Notes under the pieces: model-generated
What the model was told of the DNA's origin: nothing
What the model saw: only the letters and a program-made list of their open reading frames with translations
Databases searched by the model: none
Made by a program: the position numbers and the translations under genes
Part shown: positions 1-8,979 of the stretch, piece after piece
Position numbering within the stretch: the stretch's first letter is position 1
Layout: each line of letters opens with the position of its first letter
NCBI GenBank assembly: GCA_025936045.1
Contig: JAICUB010000023.1
Coordinates: 1 to 64,000, forward strand
Reading direction: 5' to 3'
Origin: Polyangiaceae bacterium
GTDB lineage: Bacteria; Myxococcota_A; Polyangia; Polyangiales; Polyangiaceae
Length of the DNA: 64,000 nt

Positions 1-132
1 CCCAAGCCCAAGCCGCACGTCGCCCAAGCCCAAGCCGCACGTCGCCCAAGCCCAAGCCGCACGTCGCCCAAGCCCAAGCCGCACGTCGCCCAAGCCCAAG
101 CCGCACGTCGCCCAAGCCCAAGCCGCACGTCG
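1..132. repeat. 22-bp tandem repeat, six copies
   Basis: Six identical head-to-tail copies of a 22-bp unit that begins CCCAAGCCCAAGCCGC and ends ACGTCG. The array starts at the first base, so it may continue upstream. Each unit itself contains CCCAAG twice. The period is not a multiple of three and there are no spacers, so it is neither a coding repeat of simple phase nor a CRISPR array. It lies beyond the 3' end of the minus-strand OmpA gene. Positions 133-244 between the array and that gene hold nothing I recognise. Confidence 0.95.
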
Positions 133-244
133 GACGCGCAGGGGTGTCGGCAGCTACGGCGCGGGCGAGTTGAGAGGGCTAGGCGGGCTGGTGAGGTGGA
201 CGCCGAGCTTGGTGCCGGCGACGGGGAACAGGCCCGCGGGCGCG

Positions 245-1984
245 TTATTCTTTCAGGATCTTGAAGTCGACGCGGCGGTTGCGCGCGCGGCCTTCGTCGG
301 TGGTGTTGTCGGCGATCGGCTTGTTGGGGCCGAAGCCTTCCGATTCGAGGCGGTTCGCGGCGATGCCGTGGTTGATGAGGTAGTTCTTGCAGGCCGCGGC
401 GCGCTCCTTGGAGAGGCGCATGTTGAGGGCGAGCGCACCCTTGTTGTCGGTGTGGCCGTAGACGCCGATGCGAACGCTCGGGCGGGACTTCATGAGCGCC
501 AGCACTTCATCGAGGATCGGGAAGCTCACTTCCTTAATCACCGATTTTCCGTACTCGAACTCGATGGGCTTGAGCAGCTGCACGTTGCCGCTCTCGTCAA
601 CCTGCGTGAGACCAGGGCAGCCGAGCTTCGCCGGATCCGCGGAGCGCACGCCGGCTTGCACCGGGCACTTGTCCTCCACGTCCGGGATACCGTCGCTGTC
701 CGCGTCCGTCTCGGGGCAGCCGTCGTCGTCCTGAACGCCGTCCTTGTCCTCGGGCTGATCAGGGCACGCGTCGCGGTTGTCGGGGATGCCGTCGTGATCG
801 CGATCGGCGCTGCCGGGGCAGCCGTCGCTCGGATCCGGCGGCTTGCCGTCTTCCTTCTCGTGCGGGCACTTGTCGATGCTGTCGGGGAAGCCGTCGCCGT
901 CGCTGTCGGGATCGGCGAGATCGGCGCTGTTCTCGAACTGCACCTTCGGCGGCGGTGAGCCGGGCTCGAAGTCCTTCAGCGTCAAGAAGGTGCCGATGGA
1001 AACGAGGATGCGGAAGTCGGCCGCGCCGTAGCCGGTCTCGAGCCGCGTGCCGAAGCCGCCCATCGTCCAGACGCGGCGCCGCTTGTCGAGCGCGAGGCGA
1101 CCCTCGCCCATCCACTCGATGTCCGTGTTGCGGCTGCCGAAGAACCTGTTTTGGTCGTTGTTGGGACCCTCGGCCGCGATGCCGGTCGTGCCCCAGAGCT
1201 CCGCACCGAGCCGGATGCGATTACCCCGGAGCGGCAGGAAGGCGCCGAACGCGAAGCGAAGCTCCGACCCGGTGTAGAGCACGCCGTTCGTGCCGCCGAT
1301 GCTGCGCTCGGGCCGAAACTGCGGGCCAATCATGCCCGTCAGGAGGAACTTTTTGAGATCGAGCTCGCCCGAGCCGTAGAGCATCCCCGCGATCGAGGCG
1401 TCGCTGGCGAAGGCGTCCGGGTTGCCCGTCGGTGTCCAGAGCGCACCGCCGCCGCCGATACGCGCCGTGCGCTGGTCGTTCTCCCAGAAGAGAACGCGCG
1501 CATCGAGACGGAGATCCATGACGCCCGCGCGGTTCGAATTGATGCCGCCGCCGCCGACGCCGTAAGCTTGCGGATCCTCGCCTCCGGGCATCTTGTAGAG
1601 CTCGATCGGCAGGGAGATGTTCAAGCTGAAGCGCTTGGAGATCTCGGCGCCCGCCGAGAGGTACATGAGATATTGGCCGCGGATAGGGTCCTTGATTTCG
1701 TATTGCGTGCCTGGATCGGCCGTGACCGTCTCGTCACGCAGCGGGTTGTGCGTGTAGCCGAGCGCGGCCATCCCGTAGAAGCGCGTCTCGTCGAAGACGT
1801 GCGGGCGCCAGACCATGAAGCCGTCGTCCGGCGCGCCGGAGAGCTGCGCGCGGTCGAGGTAGAAGTACGAGGATTGTGCGCGCGCTTGCCTGGCCCCGGC
1901 GACGAGCGCCACTAAACCGAGCAACAGCCCGGTTAGGCATTTAAGACCGGATCGGGCGCGCGGTGGATGCTCGCTCAGGCGCAC
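245..1984 (-). CDS. OmpA-family outer membrane protein with thrombospondin type 3 repeats
   Basis: A 579-residue exported protein. A GTG start is followed by an N-terminal signal peptide ending near ARQARAQSS. The middle (about 40-345) is rich in alternating aromatic/polar segments consistent with an outer-membrane beta-barrel. Residues about 355-450 carry several DxDxDGxPD-type acidic repeats with CP pairs, as in calcium-binding thrombospondin type 3 repeats. The C-terminal 110 residues are an OmpA/MotB domain with the peptidoglycan-binding signature GHTDNKG, then LSKERA and NRRVDF. It would link the outer membrane to peptidoglycan. The family call is firm; any specific role such as gliding or adhesion is unknown. 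Confidence 0.93.
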   Translation of the reverse strand: MRLSEHPPRARSGLKCLTGLLLGLVALVAGARQARAQSSYFYLDRAQLSGAPDDGFMVWRPHVFDETRFYGMAALGYTHNPLRDETVTADPGTQYEIKDPIRGQYLMYLSAGAEISKRFSLNISLPIELYKMPGGEDPQAYGVGGGGINSNRAGVMDLRLDARVLFWENDQRTARIGGGGALWTPTGNPDAFASDASIAGMLYGSGELDLKKFLLTGMIGPQFRPERSIGGTNGVLYTGSELRFAFGAFLPLRGNRIRLGAELWGTTGIAAEGPNNDQNRFFGSRNTDIEWMGEGRLALDKRRRVWTMGGFGTRLETGYGAADFRILVSIGTFLTLKDFEPGSPPPKVQFENSADLADPDSDGDGFPDSIDKCPHEKEDGKPPDPSDGCPGSADRDHDGIPDNRDACPDQPEDKDGVQDDDGCPETDADSDGIPDVEDKCPVQAGVRSADPAKLGCPGLTQVDESGNVQLLKPIEFEYGKSVIKEVSFPILDEVLALMKSRPSVRIGVYGHTDNKGALALNMRLSKERAAACKNYLINHGIAANRLESEGFGPNKPIADNTTDEGRARNRRVDFKILKE

Positions 1985-2075
1985 GAGTCCACGGTACTCT
2001 GCTAATCGATGCCGTAAAACCGCTTTTCTGCGCTTTCATAAGAAGCGTTGCTCGGCCGAGCGGCCGTTCGTCGAG

Positions 2076-3317
2076 TCAATGCGCGGCGAGGCCTGCAAAG
2101 ACTTCGCATACCCAGAGCGTCGCGTCGGCGTCCCGCGCCACGCCGACTCCGAACGCGCCGAAATGCGTTTCGAGCAGATTCGAGCGATGCGACGGGCTCT
2201 GCCAGAGCGTTCGATGTGCTCGTTCCGCGTCGGCCGCGTGCGCCACGTTTTCGCCTACGGCGCTCGCCGTAACGCCTGCTCGCGCGAGTCGGTCGGCAGG
2301 TGAGCCGTCGGTCCCCTCATGTGCGAGACGGTGCGCATCGCGCATGGTTTCGGCGTGGGCCTGCGCGACGCGATCGAGCCGCGGGTCACGCACGAGCTGC
2401 CCGATGCCTTCGCTCTCCCTCGCGGCGTTGATCATGGCCGCGAGCGCGTCCGCCGGAGCGAGCCCGCGCGCGCGCTCCTCGCCCGGCGCGCGCCGTGACG
2501 GCGCGAGCGTCGCCGGCGCGATGCCGGCGAACACGACCGCCTCCGCTACCGGACGCGGGCCGCCTTCGACCGTCGCGAGCACCTGAACGAGCCACGGCCC
2601 TTCGTGATCGACATTGAACCGCGCGCGCACGCGGTCGCCGTCGAACGAGGTCGGCACGCCGTGCGGCGCCCCGCGCGGTCCGAGCACGAGCACTTGCGCC
2701 GCGCTCGTCGTCACCAGCATGCGCGCGCGCACGTCGAGCCAGGCTCCCGCGCGCGCGTTCGTCGGCAGCGGTTCGAGGTCGGCCAGCACGTCGACCGCGA
2801 CGGCCGCGGCGACCTCGGAACGAGCTCCGCTCGCGAGAGCGCTGCCGCAGCGGAGCTCGTTCACGCGCGGGAGCGCCCCGAGCCACGCCCCGAAACGCGC
2901 CGGCGCGCCGTCACCGAGGTGCTCGCCCGAGAGCAACCAGAGGTGCGGCCAGACGTAAGGAGCGCCTTCCGCGCGCATGGCATCCGTCACCGTCTCGGCG
3001 TCGGCTGGCGCGCCGCTCATTTCGCGAGCAGCGGCGAAGGCCGCGACACGATCGAGCGCCGCGTCGTGCGTCGAGCAGGCGCGAGCGAGCTCGTCGCGCG
3101 GCGCCGGAGCCGGCTGCGGCGAACGCGTGGTCGATTGCCACGGGTACGGCTCGCCCGCGGCGTCGAGCGCGTCCGGCCCGTCCGCTCGTGTGTCATGCGT
3201 GGCAAGAGCGCCCGGTTTCGACGCGGGCGCAGCGGCCGGGGCGACCCCGTGACCGACGCCGCCGCAGCCTGCTGCGGCGAGCGAGAACGCGCAAGTGACC
3301 GCGCGCGCGAGCTTCAT
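2076..3317 (-). CDS. CAP (SCP/PR1)-domain lipoprotein
   Basis: A 413-residue protein. The N-terminus MKLARAVTCAFSLAAAGC gives a lipoprotein signal with lipobox AAGC, so it should be anchored in a membrane facing the periplasm or surface. Residues about 80-270 are an unassigned region. The last 130 residues form a CAP/cysteine-rich secretory domain: LNAARE-like first helix (MINAARESEGIG), AHAETMRD, the HEGTDG and GENV elements, and WxxSPSHRxNL near the end. CAP domains are secreted proteins of varied function (proteolysis, lipid binding), so function is not assigned. It is divergent from the MCE gene with only about 50 bp between starts. Confidence 0.9.
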   Translation of the reverse strand: MKLARAVTCAFSLAAAGCGGVGHGVAPAAAPASKPGALATHDTRADGPDALDAAGEPYPWQSTTRSPQPAPAPRDELARACSTHDAALDRVAAFAAAREMSGAPADAETVTDAMRAEGAPYVWPHLWLLSGEHLGDGAPARFGAWLGALPRVNELRCGSALASGARSEVAAAVAVDVLADLEPLPTNARAGAWLDVRARMLVTTSAAQVLVLGPRGAPHGVPTSFDGDRVRARFNVDHEGPWLVQVLATVEGGPRPVAEAVVFAGIAPATLAPSRRAPGEERARGLAPADALAAMINAARESEGIGQLVRDPRLDRVAQAHAETMRDAHRLAHEGTDGSPADRLARAGVTASAVGENVAHAADAERAHRTLWQSPSHRSNLLETHFGAFGVGVARDADATLWVCEVFAGLAAH

Positions 3318-3369
3318 GCTCGAAAGCTACCGCGCCGCGCCCCGTGCCTGGTAGGCTCCCCGCCATCTT

Positions 3370-4845
3370 ATGCGGCTCAACAGAGCCACAACCGCCGCGA
3401 AGGTCGGCGTCTTCGCCGTAGTCCTTCTCGGTGTCGGGCTCCTCATGTACCGGTTCGTCAACAAGGCGAACGGTCCGGGGAACGGCTACGTCGTGTACGC
3501 GCTCATGCGGGACGCGTCCGGGCTCGCCAAGCGTTCGCAGGTGCGTGTGGCCGGCATCCCCGTCGGCACCATCGACAACGTGCGGCTCGAAGGCGACATG
3601 GCGCGCATCGACATCCGCATGAACCCGGACGTCGTCCTCTACGACGACGCCGCGGCGAGCAAGGTCGCCTCGAGCTTGCTCGGCGAGTACTACATCGCGA
3701 TCACGCCGGGCACCGAGGGCAGGCGCAAGCTCAAGGACGGCGACCGCATCCTCATCGTCATCGAGTCCACGTCCACCGATCAGCTGATCCGGCAGCTCAG
3801 CGACATCGCGCGCGACGTGAAGCAGGTGACGAGCGCGCTCGCGGCCTCCGTCGGCACCGATCAGGGCAAGGACGACATCAAGTCCACGCTGTCGAACCTC
3901 GCGCAGGTGACGGACGCGCTGAACCAGACCGTGCGCGAGAACCGCCAGACCATTCGCGACATCCTGATTCACGTCGACTCGATCACGAAGAACGGCCAAC
4001 CGGAGATCGAGCGCATCCTCGAGAACGTGCGCGTGACCACGAACGAGGTGCGCGACCTCACCGCCAAGGCGCAGGAGGGCAAGCCCGGCACCGAGGGCGA
4101 GGTCCGCCAAATCATCGATAAGGTGAACCGCGCGAGCGACAGCCTCGAGAGCGCCCTCAAAAACATCGACGACGTGAGCGGACGCCTCGATCGCGGGGAA
4201 GGCACGCTCGGACGGCTCTCCAAGGACGAAAAGCTCATCAACGAGGTCGAAGGCGTGACGGAGGACATCGGCGATTTCGTCGGGGGCCTCGCGCGCGTCC
4301 GCACCATCGTCGGCCTGCGCACCGATTACCAATTCCTCGGCAACGGCGTGAAGAGCTACGTCGAGCTCCGGCTCCAGCCGAGCGAAGACAAGTATTACCT
4401 CGTCGAAGTCGTCAACGACCCGCACGGCCTCACGACCTACGAGCAGGTCGACGTCGACACCACGAACCCGAACTCGCCGCCGCACTACCGCGAGATCCGC
4501 ACCATCACCAAGGACGCTCTCCGCTTCTCGCTCCAGTTCGCGCAGAGCTTCGGCCCCTTCACGGGCCGCTGGGGCATCAAGGAATCCACGGGCGGCGTCG
4601 GACTCGATCTGTTGCTCTTCGAGAAGCGCTTCGAGCTCAGGCAGGATCTCTTCGGGTTCGGCGAGGTCGTGCTGCCGCGCTGGCGCGTCTCGCTCGGCTA
4701 CGAGTTCGTGAACCGCCTCTGGCTCCTCGGCGGCGTCGACGACATCCTCTCGAACAAGCGCCGCGACTACTTCGTCGGCGCGCAGCTTCGCTTCGACGAC
4801 GAGGACCTGAAGCGCATCCTGCCGTTCGCGCCGAAGACGCCGTGA
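3370..4845 (+). CDS. MCE/MlaD-family lipid transport protein with long coiled coil and beta-rich C-terminus
   Basis: A 491-residue protein. Residues 12-28 form a single membrane anchor. Residues about 38-118 are an MCE (MlaD) domain (VYALMRDASGLAKRSQVRVA, then VGTIDNV). Residues about 125-300 are polar and heptad-like, repeatedly helical, as in long MCE proteins that build a periplasmic tunnel. From about 310 to the end the sequence changes to strands with alternating aromatics (VELRLQPSEDKYYLVEVV, FVGAQLRFDDEDL), suggesting a barrel-like domain or an outer-membrane dock. MCE proteins carry hydrophobic lipids between membranes. No MlaE permease or MlaF ATPase lies next to it in this window. 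Confidence 0.88.
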   Translation: MRLNRATTAAKVGVFAVVLLGVGLLMYRFVNKANGPGNGYVVYALMRDASGLAKRSQVRVAGIPVGTIDNVRLEGDMARIDIRMNPDVVLYDDAAASKVASSLLGEYYIAITPGTEGRRKLKDGDRILIVIESTSTDQLIRQLSDIARDVKQVTSALAASVGTDQGKDDIKSTLSNLAQVTDALNQTVRENRQTIRDILIHVDSITKNGQPEIERILENVRVTTNEVRDLTAKAQEGKPGTEGEVRQIIDKVNRASDSLESALKNIDDVSGRLDRGEGTLGRLSKDEKLINEVEGVTEDIGDFVGGLARVRTIVGLRTDYQFLGNGVKSYVELRLQPSEDKYYLVEVVNDPHGLTTYEQVDVDTTNPNSPPHYREIRTITKDALRFSLQFAQSFGPFTGRWGIKESTGGVGLDLLLFEKRFELRQDLFGFGEVVLPRWRVSLGYEFVNRLWLLGGVDDILSNKRRDYFVGAQLRFDDEDLKRILPFAPKTP

Positions 4846-4846
4846 C

Positions 4847-5176
4847 GTGCGAGACTTTGGAGCGGGTCCGACGTTGAGAGCCGTCGACAGGAGCCTCATC
4901 GTTGACGACCTCGTGGCTCGCATCGACGCCATGGTCGCGGAGCTCTCGAAGCCGGTTGCGGCTGGTGATCGAAGCGACGGGTGGACGGACGCGAGTCGCG
5001 AGGCTATCCGCGCCTTCTTCCGGCAAATGCGTGCCGACGTTGTCGCTGGTCGGGACGTATCCAAGGTGCCGCACTACGTCGGAGTCGTCAGGGGTCTGGA
5101 TCACTGGGGGATCAGCCGTGGAAGGCTGTTCGACGAGGCCGCGGCCATAGGAAGACTGGTGAAGGACTCCGCGTGA
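4847..5176 (+). CDS. hypothetical protein, small, coupled to the MCE gene
   Basis: A 109-residue reading frame with a GTG start one base after the MCE stop codon, so translational coupling is likely. It has no signal peptide or membrane segment. It is charged and predicted mostly helical (LVDDLVARIDAMVAELSKP-like segment, then EAIRAFFRQMRADV). I do not recognise a family. The conserved-looking 'DHWGISRG' stretch is the only distinctive motif. A later TTG start at about 4873 is also possible. Reality of the gene is supported by position and codon use rather than homology. Confidence 0.6.
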   Translation: MRDFGAGPTLRAVDRSLIVDDLVARIDAMVAELSKPVAAGDRSDGWTDASREAIRAFFRQMRADVVAGRDVSKVPHYVGVVRGLDHWGISRGRLFDEAAAIGRLVKDSA

Positions 5177-5215
5177 AGACGCTCAGCGCCCGGAGGCAGT
5201 GTCTAGCGCGCTCCT

Positions 5216-7264
5216 CTACTGCGTCGAGTACTCCACCCAGCCAAGATGCCTCGCCGTCGCGACGGCCGCTGCCGCTTCGCGCGGCGTCGGACCCGGGCCT
5301 TCGCCGGAGCGCGAAATACGCTCGAGCAGCACCTGCAAGGTCAGCCGCTCCGGCGCCATGCGAGCAACGCTGATGAGCGAGGCAGGCGCGCGTCCGAGCT
5401 CTTTCGGCTCGTTCGTGAAGGCGTGGCGCGGCCCCGGCACCACGCGCGTCGCTTCGTTCGGCAGCGTGCGCTTCGGGTCGCCGTCGTACTTCAAAATCAC
5501 GCCCGCCATGATCGCGCTCGACAGATCGAGGTCGAGCGGAAACTCCACGTGCGCGGGCGCCGTGCCGCGATAAAACGACGCGAGGCCTTCCTTCCACGTG
5601 CAGAGCGCCGCGACGCGATCGCGTCCCTGATCGCGGATCGCGCGGAACACGTCGACCGCGTCCACGAGCCCGAGCGCGACCAACGTGTCGCCGAGGCGCC
5701 CGCCGTATTGCCCGAGCGCCGAGAGCGCCTTCTCGAGATCCTCGCGTGACAGGCTGCCGCGCCGGACGAGGTACTCGCAGAGGAGCTCGTTGCGCTCCGA
5801 CGAGGCGACGTGATGGAGCTTGCCGTTGTCGAGGTACATCTCCTTGCGCGTCCCGCGGCCGTTGCCGCCGCGCAGCACGAAGAGCGCGCCCGTCTCCGAA
5901 CGCGCGCGGAGGAGCGCGAGCGCCTCTAGCATCGACTGATCGGAGAGCACGAATTGATAGTCCGGCGCGCCGGGGCCCGAAACACGGCCCGTCACGGCCG
6001 TCGTCGACGGCAGCACGTGCCGCGAGAGCTCGTCCACGTCCGCGATGCGGCGGAAGTCGCTGCCGAGGAGCGACACCTGGTCGTTGGCGTGAAGCTCCCC
6101 CGTCGCGATGAGCTCGACGAGCCGGGCGAAATTCATCTCTTCGATCGCGTCGGTTCCGGTGCGCTTCACGCGCGGCAGGATCTCGACCGGCGGCGGCGAC
6201 GGCTTGCCGAGCGTTCGCTGCGTCGTGACCCTGAACTCCGGCACCGAGCTCGAGGCGCGCACCGCCTGCAGGTTCTGCGACGACGAGCGGATCTTGTGCT
6301 CGAGCTTGCGCGCGAGCTCGCGCTGGTCCTGCGCCCACTTCACCCAATCCGCGAGCTCCGCGATCACGTTTTCGACGCGCTGAGTCTGGAAGCGCGCGAG
6401 CGCCGCACCGAGCTCGGCCGCCGACTGAAAGCGCTTGTCCGGATCGCAGTGCAGGCCCTTCTCGCAGAGCTCGAACAAGCCGGGCGGCAAGCGCCCCGCC
6501 TCGCGCCGCAGCGGATCGATGTTCCCGTCGCGGATCGCGAGCAACACGGCGAGCTGGCCCCCGCCGGGAAACACGCGCTCCCCGATCAGGAGCTCGCCGA
6601 GAATCGCCACCGCCGCGAACAGATCCGCGCGGTGATCGAACTCGTCGCCCGACACCTGCTCGGGCGCGAGATAGCCGAACTTGCCCTTCAGGCCGCCGAG
6701 CGTCGAGCGCGCTTCTTCTTCCACACGCGCGATCCCGAAATCGCCGAGCTTCACCTCGCCCTTGACCGACAAGTACACGTTCGACGGCGTCACGTCACGA
6801 TGCACGATCTTGAGTGCTCGCCCCGCGTCGTCCGTCGCCGCGTGCACCGCCTCGAGCGCGCCGGCGATGTGGCGCGCCACCAGCACTGAAATCTCGACCG
6901 GCAGATCGCGATCGTCGGCGTCGAGCCGGCGGAGCATGCGGTAGAGGTCGAGCCCCTCGACGTACTCCATCGCGAGGTACGGCTCGCCGCGCACGAGCCC
7001 CGCGCCGTAAACGGCGACCACGTTCGGATGCCGCACGCGCCGGTGCAAATCCGCTTCGCGCTCGAGCAGCTCGTACCGCGTCCCTTCACCACCCGCCGAC
7101 GGCAGGAGCCGCTTCACGACGAGATGCGGCGCCGGCGCGATCCCCACCTTCGGATGCGCGAGAAAAACCTCCGCGGTGCCGCCTACCGCGAGTCGCCGTT
7201 CGAGCACGAACGGCCCAAACGCCGTCGGCCCCTTGAGCCTCGGCTCCCGCTGGTCGACAGCCAC
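5216..7264 (-). CDS. Ser/Thr protein kinase with C-terminal DUF4388 (PATAN-like) domain
   Basis: A cytoplasmic protein of about 682 residues when read from the GTG at 7264; an upstream TTG at 7300 would add 12 residues. The kinase domain (about 15-275) has a glycine-rich loop (LAVGGTAEVF), the catalytic lysine in VVKR, HRD at about 155-157 within VHRDVTPSNVYL, LGDFG and APEQV. A helical linker follows (ARFQTQRVENVIAELADW). The second half holds DUF4388-type repeats, with TGALFVLRGG, KEMYLDNGKLHHV, LVRRG and GRLGDTLVALGL. DUF4388 is common in myxobacterial gliding and signalling proteins. All catalytic motifs are present, so it should be an active kinase. No membrane span is seen. Confidence 0.93.
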   Translation of the reverse strand: MAVDQREPRLKGPTAFGPFVLERRLAVGGTAEVFLAHPKVGIAPAPHLVVKRLLPSAGGEGTRYELLEREADLHRRVRHPNVVAVYGAGLVRGEPYLAMEYVEGLDLYRMLRRLDADDRDLPVEISVLVARHIAGALEAVHAATDDAGRALKIVHRDVTPSNVYLSVKGEVKLGDFGIARVEEEARSTLGGLKGKFGYLAPEQVSGDEFDHRADLFAAVAILGELLIGERVFPGGGQLAVLLAIRDGNIDPLRREAGRLPPGLFELCEKGLHCDPDKRFQSAAELGAALARFQTQRVENVIAELADWVKWAQDQRELARKLEHKIRSSSQNLQAVRASSSVPEFRVTTQRTLGKPSPPPVEILPRVKRTGTDAIEEMNFARLVELIATGELHANDQVSLLGSDFRRIADVDELSRHVLPSTTAVTGRVSGPGAPDYQFVLSDQSMLEALALLRARSETGALFVLRGGNGRGTRKEMYLDNGKLHHVASSERNELLCEYLVRRGSLSREDLEKALSALGQYGGRLGDTLVALGLVDAVDVFRAIRDQGRDRVAALCTWKEGLASFYRGTAPAHVEFPLDLDLSSAIMAGVILKYDGDPKRTLPNEATRVVPGPRHAFTNEPKELGRAPASLISVARMAPERLTLQVLLERISRSGEGPGPTPREAAAAVATARHLGWVEYSTQ

Positions 7265-7366
7265 GGCTCGATTATGGGCCACGCGGCCGTGCGGGCACAA
7301 TCGGAACGGATTTCAGGCACGTCGGCCGACCTGGAACGCTGGGCCCTCGTGCTATGCGTCCGGCTG

Positions 7367-8962
7367 ATGTGGCGCCGTGCATCCCACCTCAGCCTACTCT
7401 GTTTGATTTTGCTCGCGCTCGGCGGCGGTTGCCGGTGCTCTCGCACTCCGACGCCGTCCTCGGCCGAACGCCCAGCCCCTTCAGTACGGCTGTATCTCGT
7501 CTCCGGCATCGCGGGCGCCCTCGAGCCGTGCGGCTGCGTGAACGACATGCTCGGCGGCGTCAGCCACTTCGCCGCCCTCTTGAAGAAGGACGCCTCGCCC
7601 GCGCGGCTCGTGCTCGGCGCGGGCCCCATGCTCTTCAAGGACCCGGCGCTCGACGCGAAGGAGAAGGACCAGGACCTCATCAAGGCGCGCGCTCTCGGCG
7701 ACGTGCTCGCCGGTATCGGCATGAGCGGCTGGGCTCCCGGCGCGAACGACTTCGCGGGCGGCGCCGAGTTGCTCTCGAGCATCACCAAGGCTCGCCTGAC
7801 GCTCTTCGCGGCGAATCTTCCGGCTGACGGCTTTTCCGCGACGCGCGTCTTCGAGATCGGCGGGGAGCGAGTCGGCGTCGCGGGCGTGACGGCCCGGCGG
7901 CGCGGCGGCCTCGCGCCGAGCGGCGTGACGGAGCCGCGCGCGGCGCTCGCCGCCGGCCTCCACGCGCTCGAGTCGCAGGGTGCGCACATCAAGGTCGCGC
8001 TGCTGTCGCTCCCGCGCGGTGACGCGCTCCGGCTCGCCGAGGCGGTCCCCGGCTTCCAGGTGGCGCTCGTCGCAAACCCCGTCGAGCAGGGCGAGACGAA
8101 CGACAGTCCGACGCCGCCCGAGCTCGTCCGCGACACGCTGGTCGTGCAAGCGCAAAACCACCTGCAATCGGTCGCCGTGGTCGACTTGTTCGTGCGGGAC
8201 GGCAAATACACGTTCGCAGACGCGACGGGCGTCGAAGCGGAAGAGCGCCGCGTGAGCCTCACGACGCGCGCGGACGACCTCGAAGCGGCCATCGCCCACG
8301 GTGCGAGCGAAGCCGACCGCGCCGCTCGCAAGAAGGACCTCGCCGCCGTCAACGCCGAGCTCGCCGAGCTCGCGAAACCGCGCGCGCTCCCGGAGGGCAG
8401 CGCCTTCCGCTACGAGCTCGTCCCCGTGAAGGAAGCGCTCGGCTCCGAACCGAAGAGCGAAGCGGCGCTCGCCACCTATTACAAAGCCGTGAACGAGCAC
8501 AACCGCGAGGCGTTCAAGGATCTCTTGCCGCCGCCCGTCGCTCCGGGCCAGAGCAGTTACGTCGGCGTCGAGGCGTGCAGCACGTGCCACCAGTCGGAGC
8601 GCGACTTTTGGAACCGCACGCCGCATCACGCCGCGTACGCGACGCTCGCGAACCAAAACAAGCAATTCAACCTCGACTGCGTCGGCTGTCACGTCACGGG
8701 TTACGAGGAGCCCGGCGGCACCACCGTGACCCACGTAGACAAGCTCACCGACGTGCAATGCGAGGTCTGCCACGGCCCCGGCTCACGCCACGTCGGTAGC
8801 CCCGAGGACAAGACGCTCGTCTCCATTCCGGAGCGCACGCTCTGCGCCGGCAAGTGCCACCACCCGCCGCACGTTCACGCCGACTGGAGCGCGGACGCCG
8901 TGTGGTCCGTCATCGTCGGCCCGGGGCATCAGCGCGCGAAGCCGGCCAAAACAGGCGGCTAG
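7367..8962 (+). CDS. Metallophosphoesterase-like / multihaem cytochrome c lipoprotein
   Basis: A 531-residue protein. I chose the ATG at 7367 because it is followed at once by a lipoprotein signal (SLLCLILLALGGGCRC, lipobox LGGGC); the open frame extends further upstream without a signal. The first half resembles the 5'-nucleotidase/UshA-like metallophosphoesterase fold, starting with ALEPCGCVNDMLGGVSHF. The last third is a cytochrome c-554-like region with haem-binding motifs CSTCH (404), CVGCH (438), CEVCH (465) and a CxxxCH variant CAGKCH (493). It would act outside the cytoplasmic membrane in electron transfer. It is transcribed divergently from the kinase. The redox partner is unknown. 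Confidence 0.88.
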   Translation: MWRRASHLSLLCLILLALGGGCRCSRTPTPSSAERPAPSVRLYLVSGIAGALEPCGCVNDMLGGVSHFAALLKKDASPARLVLGAGPMLFKDPALDAKEKDQDLIKARALGDVLAGIGMSGWAPGANDFAGGAELLSSITKARLTLFAANLPADGFSATRVFEIGGERVGVAGVTARRRGGLAPSGVTEPRAALAAGLHALESQGAHIKVALLSLPRGDALRLAEAVPGFQVALVANPVEQGETNDSPTPPELVRDTLVVQAQNHLQSVAVVDLFVRDGKYTFADATGVEAEERRVSLTTRADDLEAAIAHGASEADRAARKKDLAAVNAELAELAKPRALPEGSAFRYELVPVKEALGSEPKSEAALATYYKAVNEHNREAFKDLLPPPVAPGQSSYVGVEACSTCHQSERDFWNRTPHHAAYATLANQNKQFNLDCVGCHVTGYEEPGGTTVTHVDKLTDVQCEVCHGPGSRHVGSPEDKTLVSIPERTLCAGKCHHPPHVHADWSADAVWSVIVGPGHQRAKPAKTGG

Positions 8963-8979
8963 AGCGCCGCGTACGCCGC

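Noticed and set aside
1..132. CRISPR array
   Set aside because: The units are contiguous with no spacers and there are no cas genes.
3193..5064. 623-codon minus-strand frame opposite the MCE gene
   Set aside because: Overlaps a clear MCE-domain gene and has no recognisable domain.
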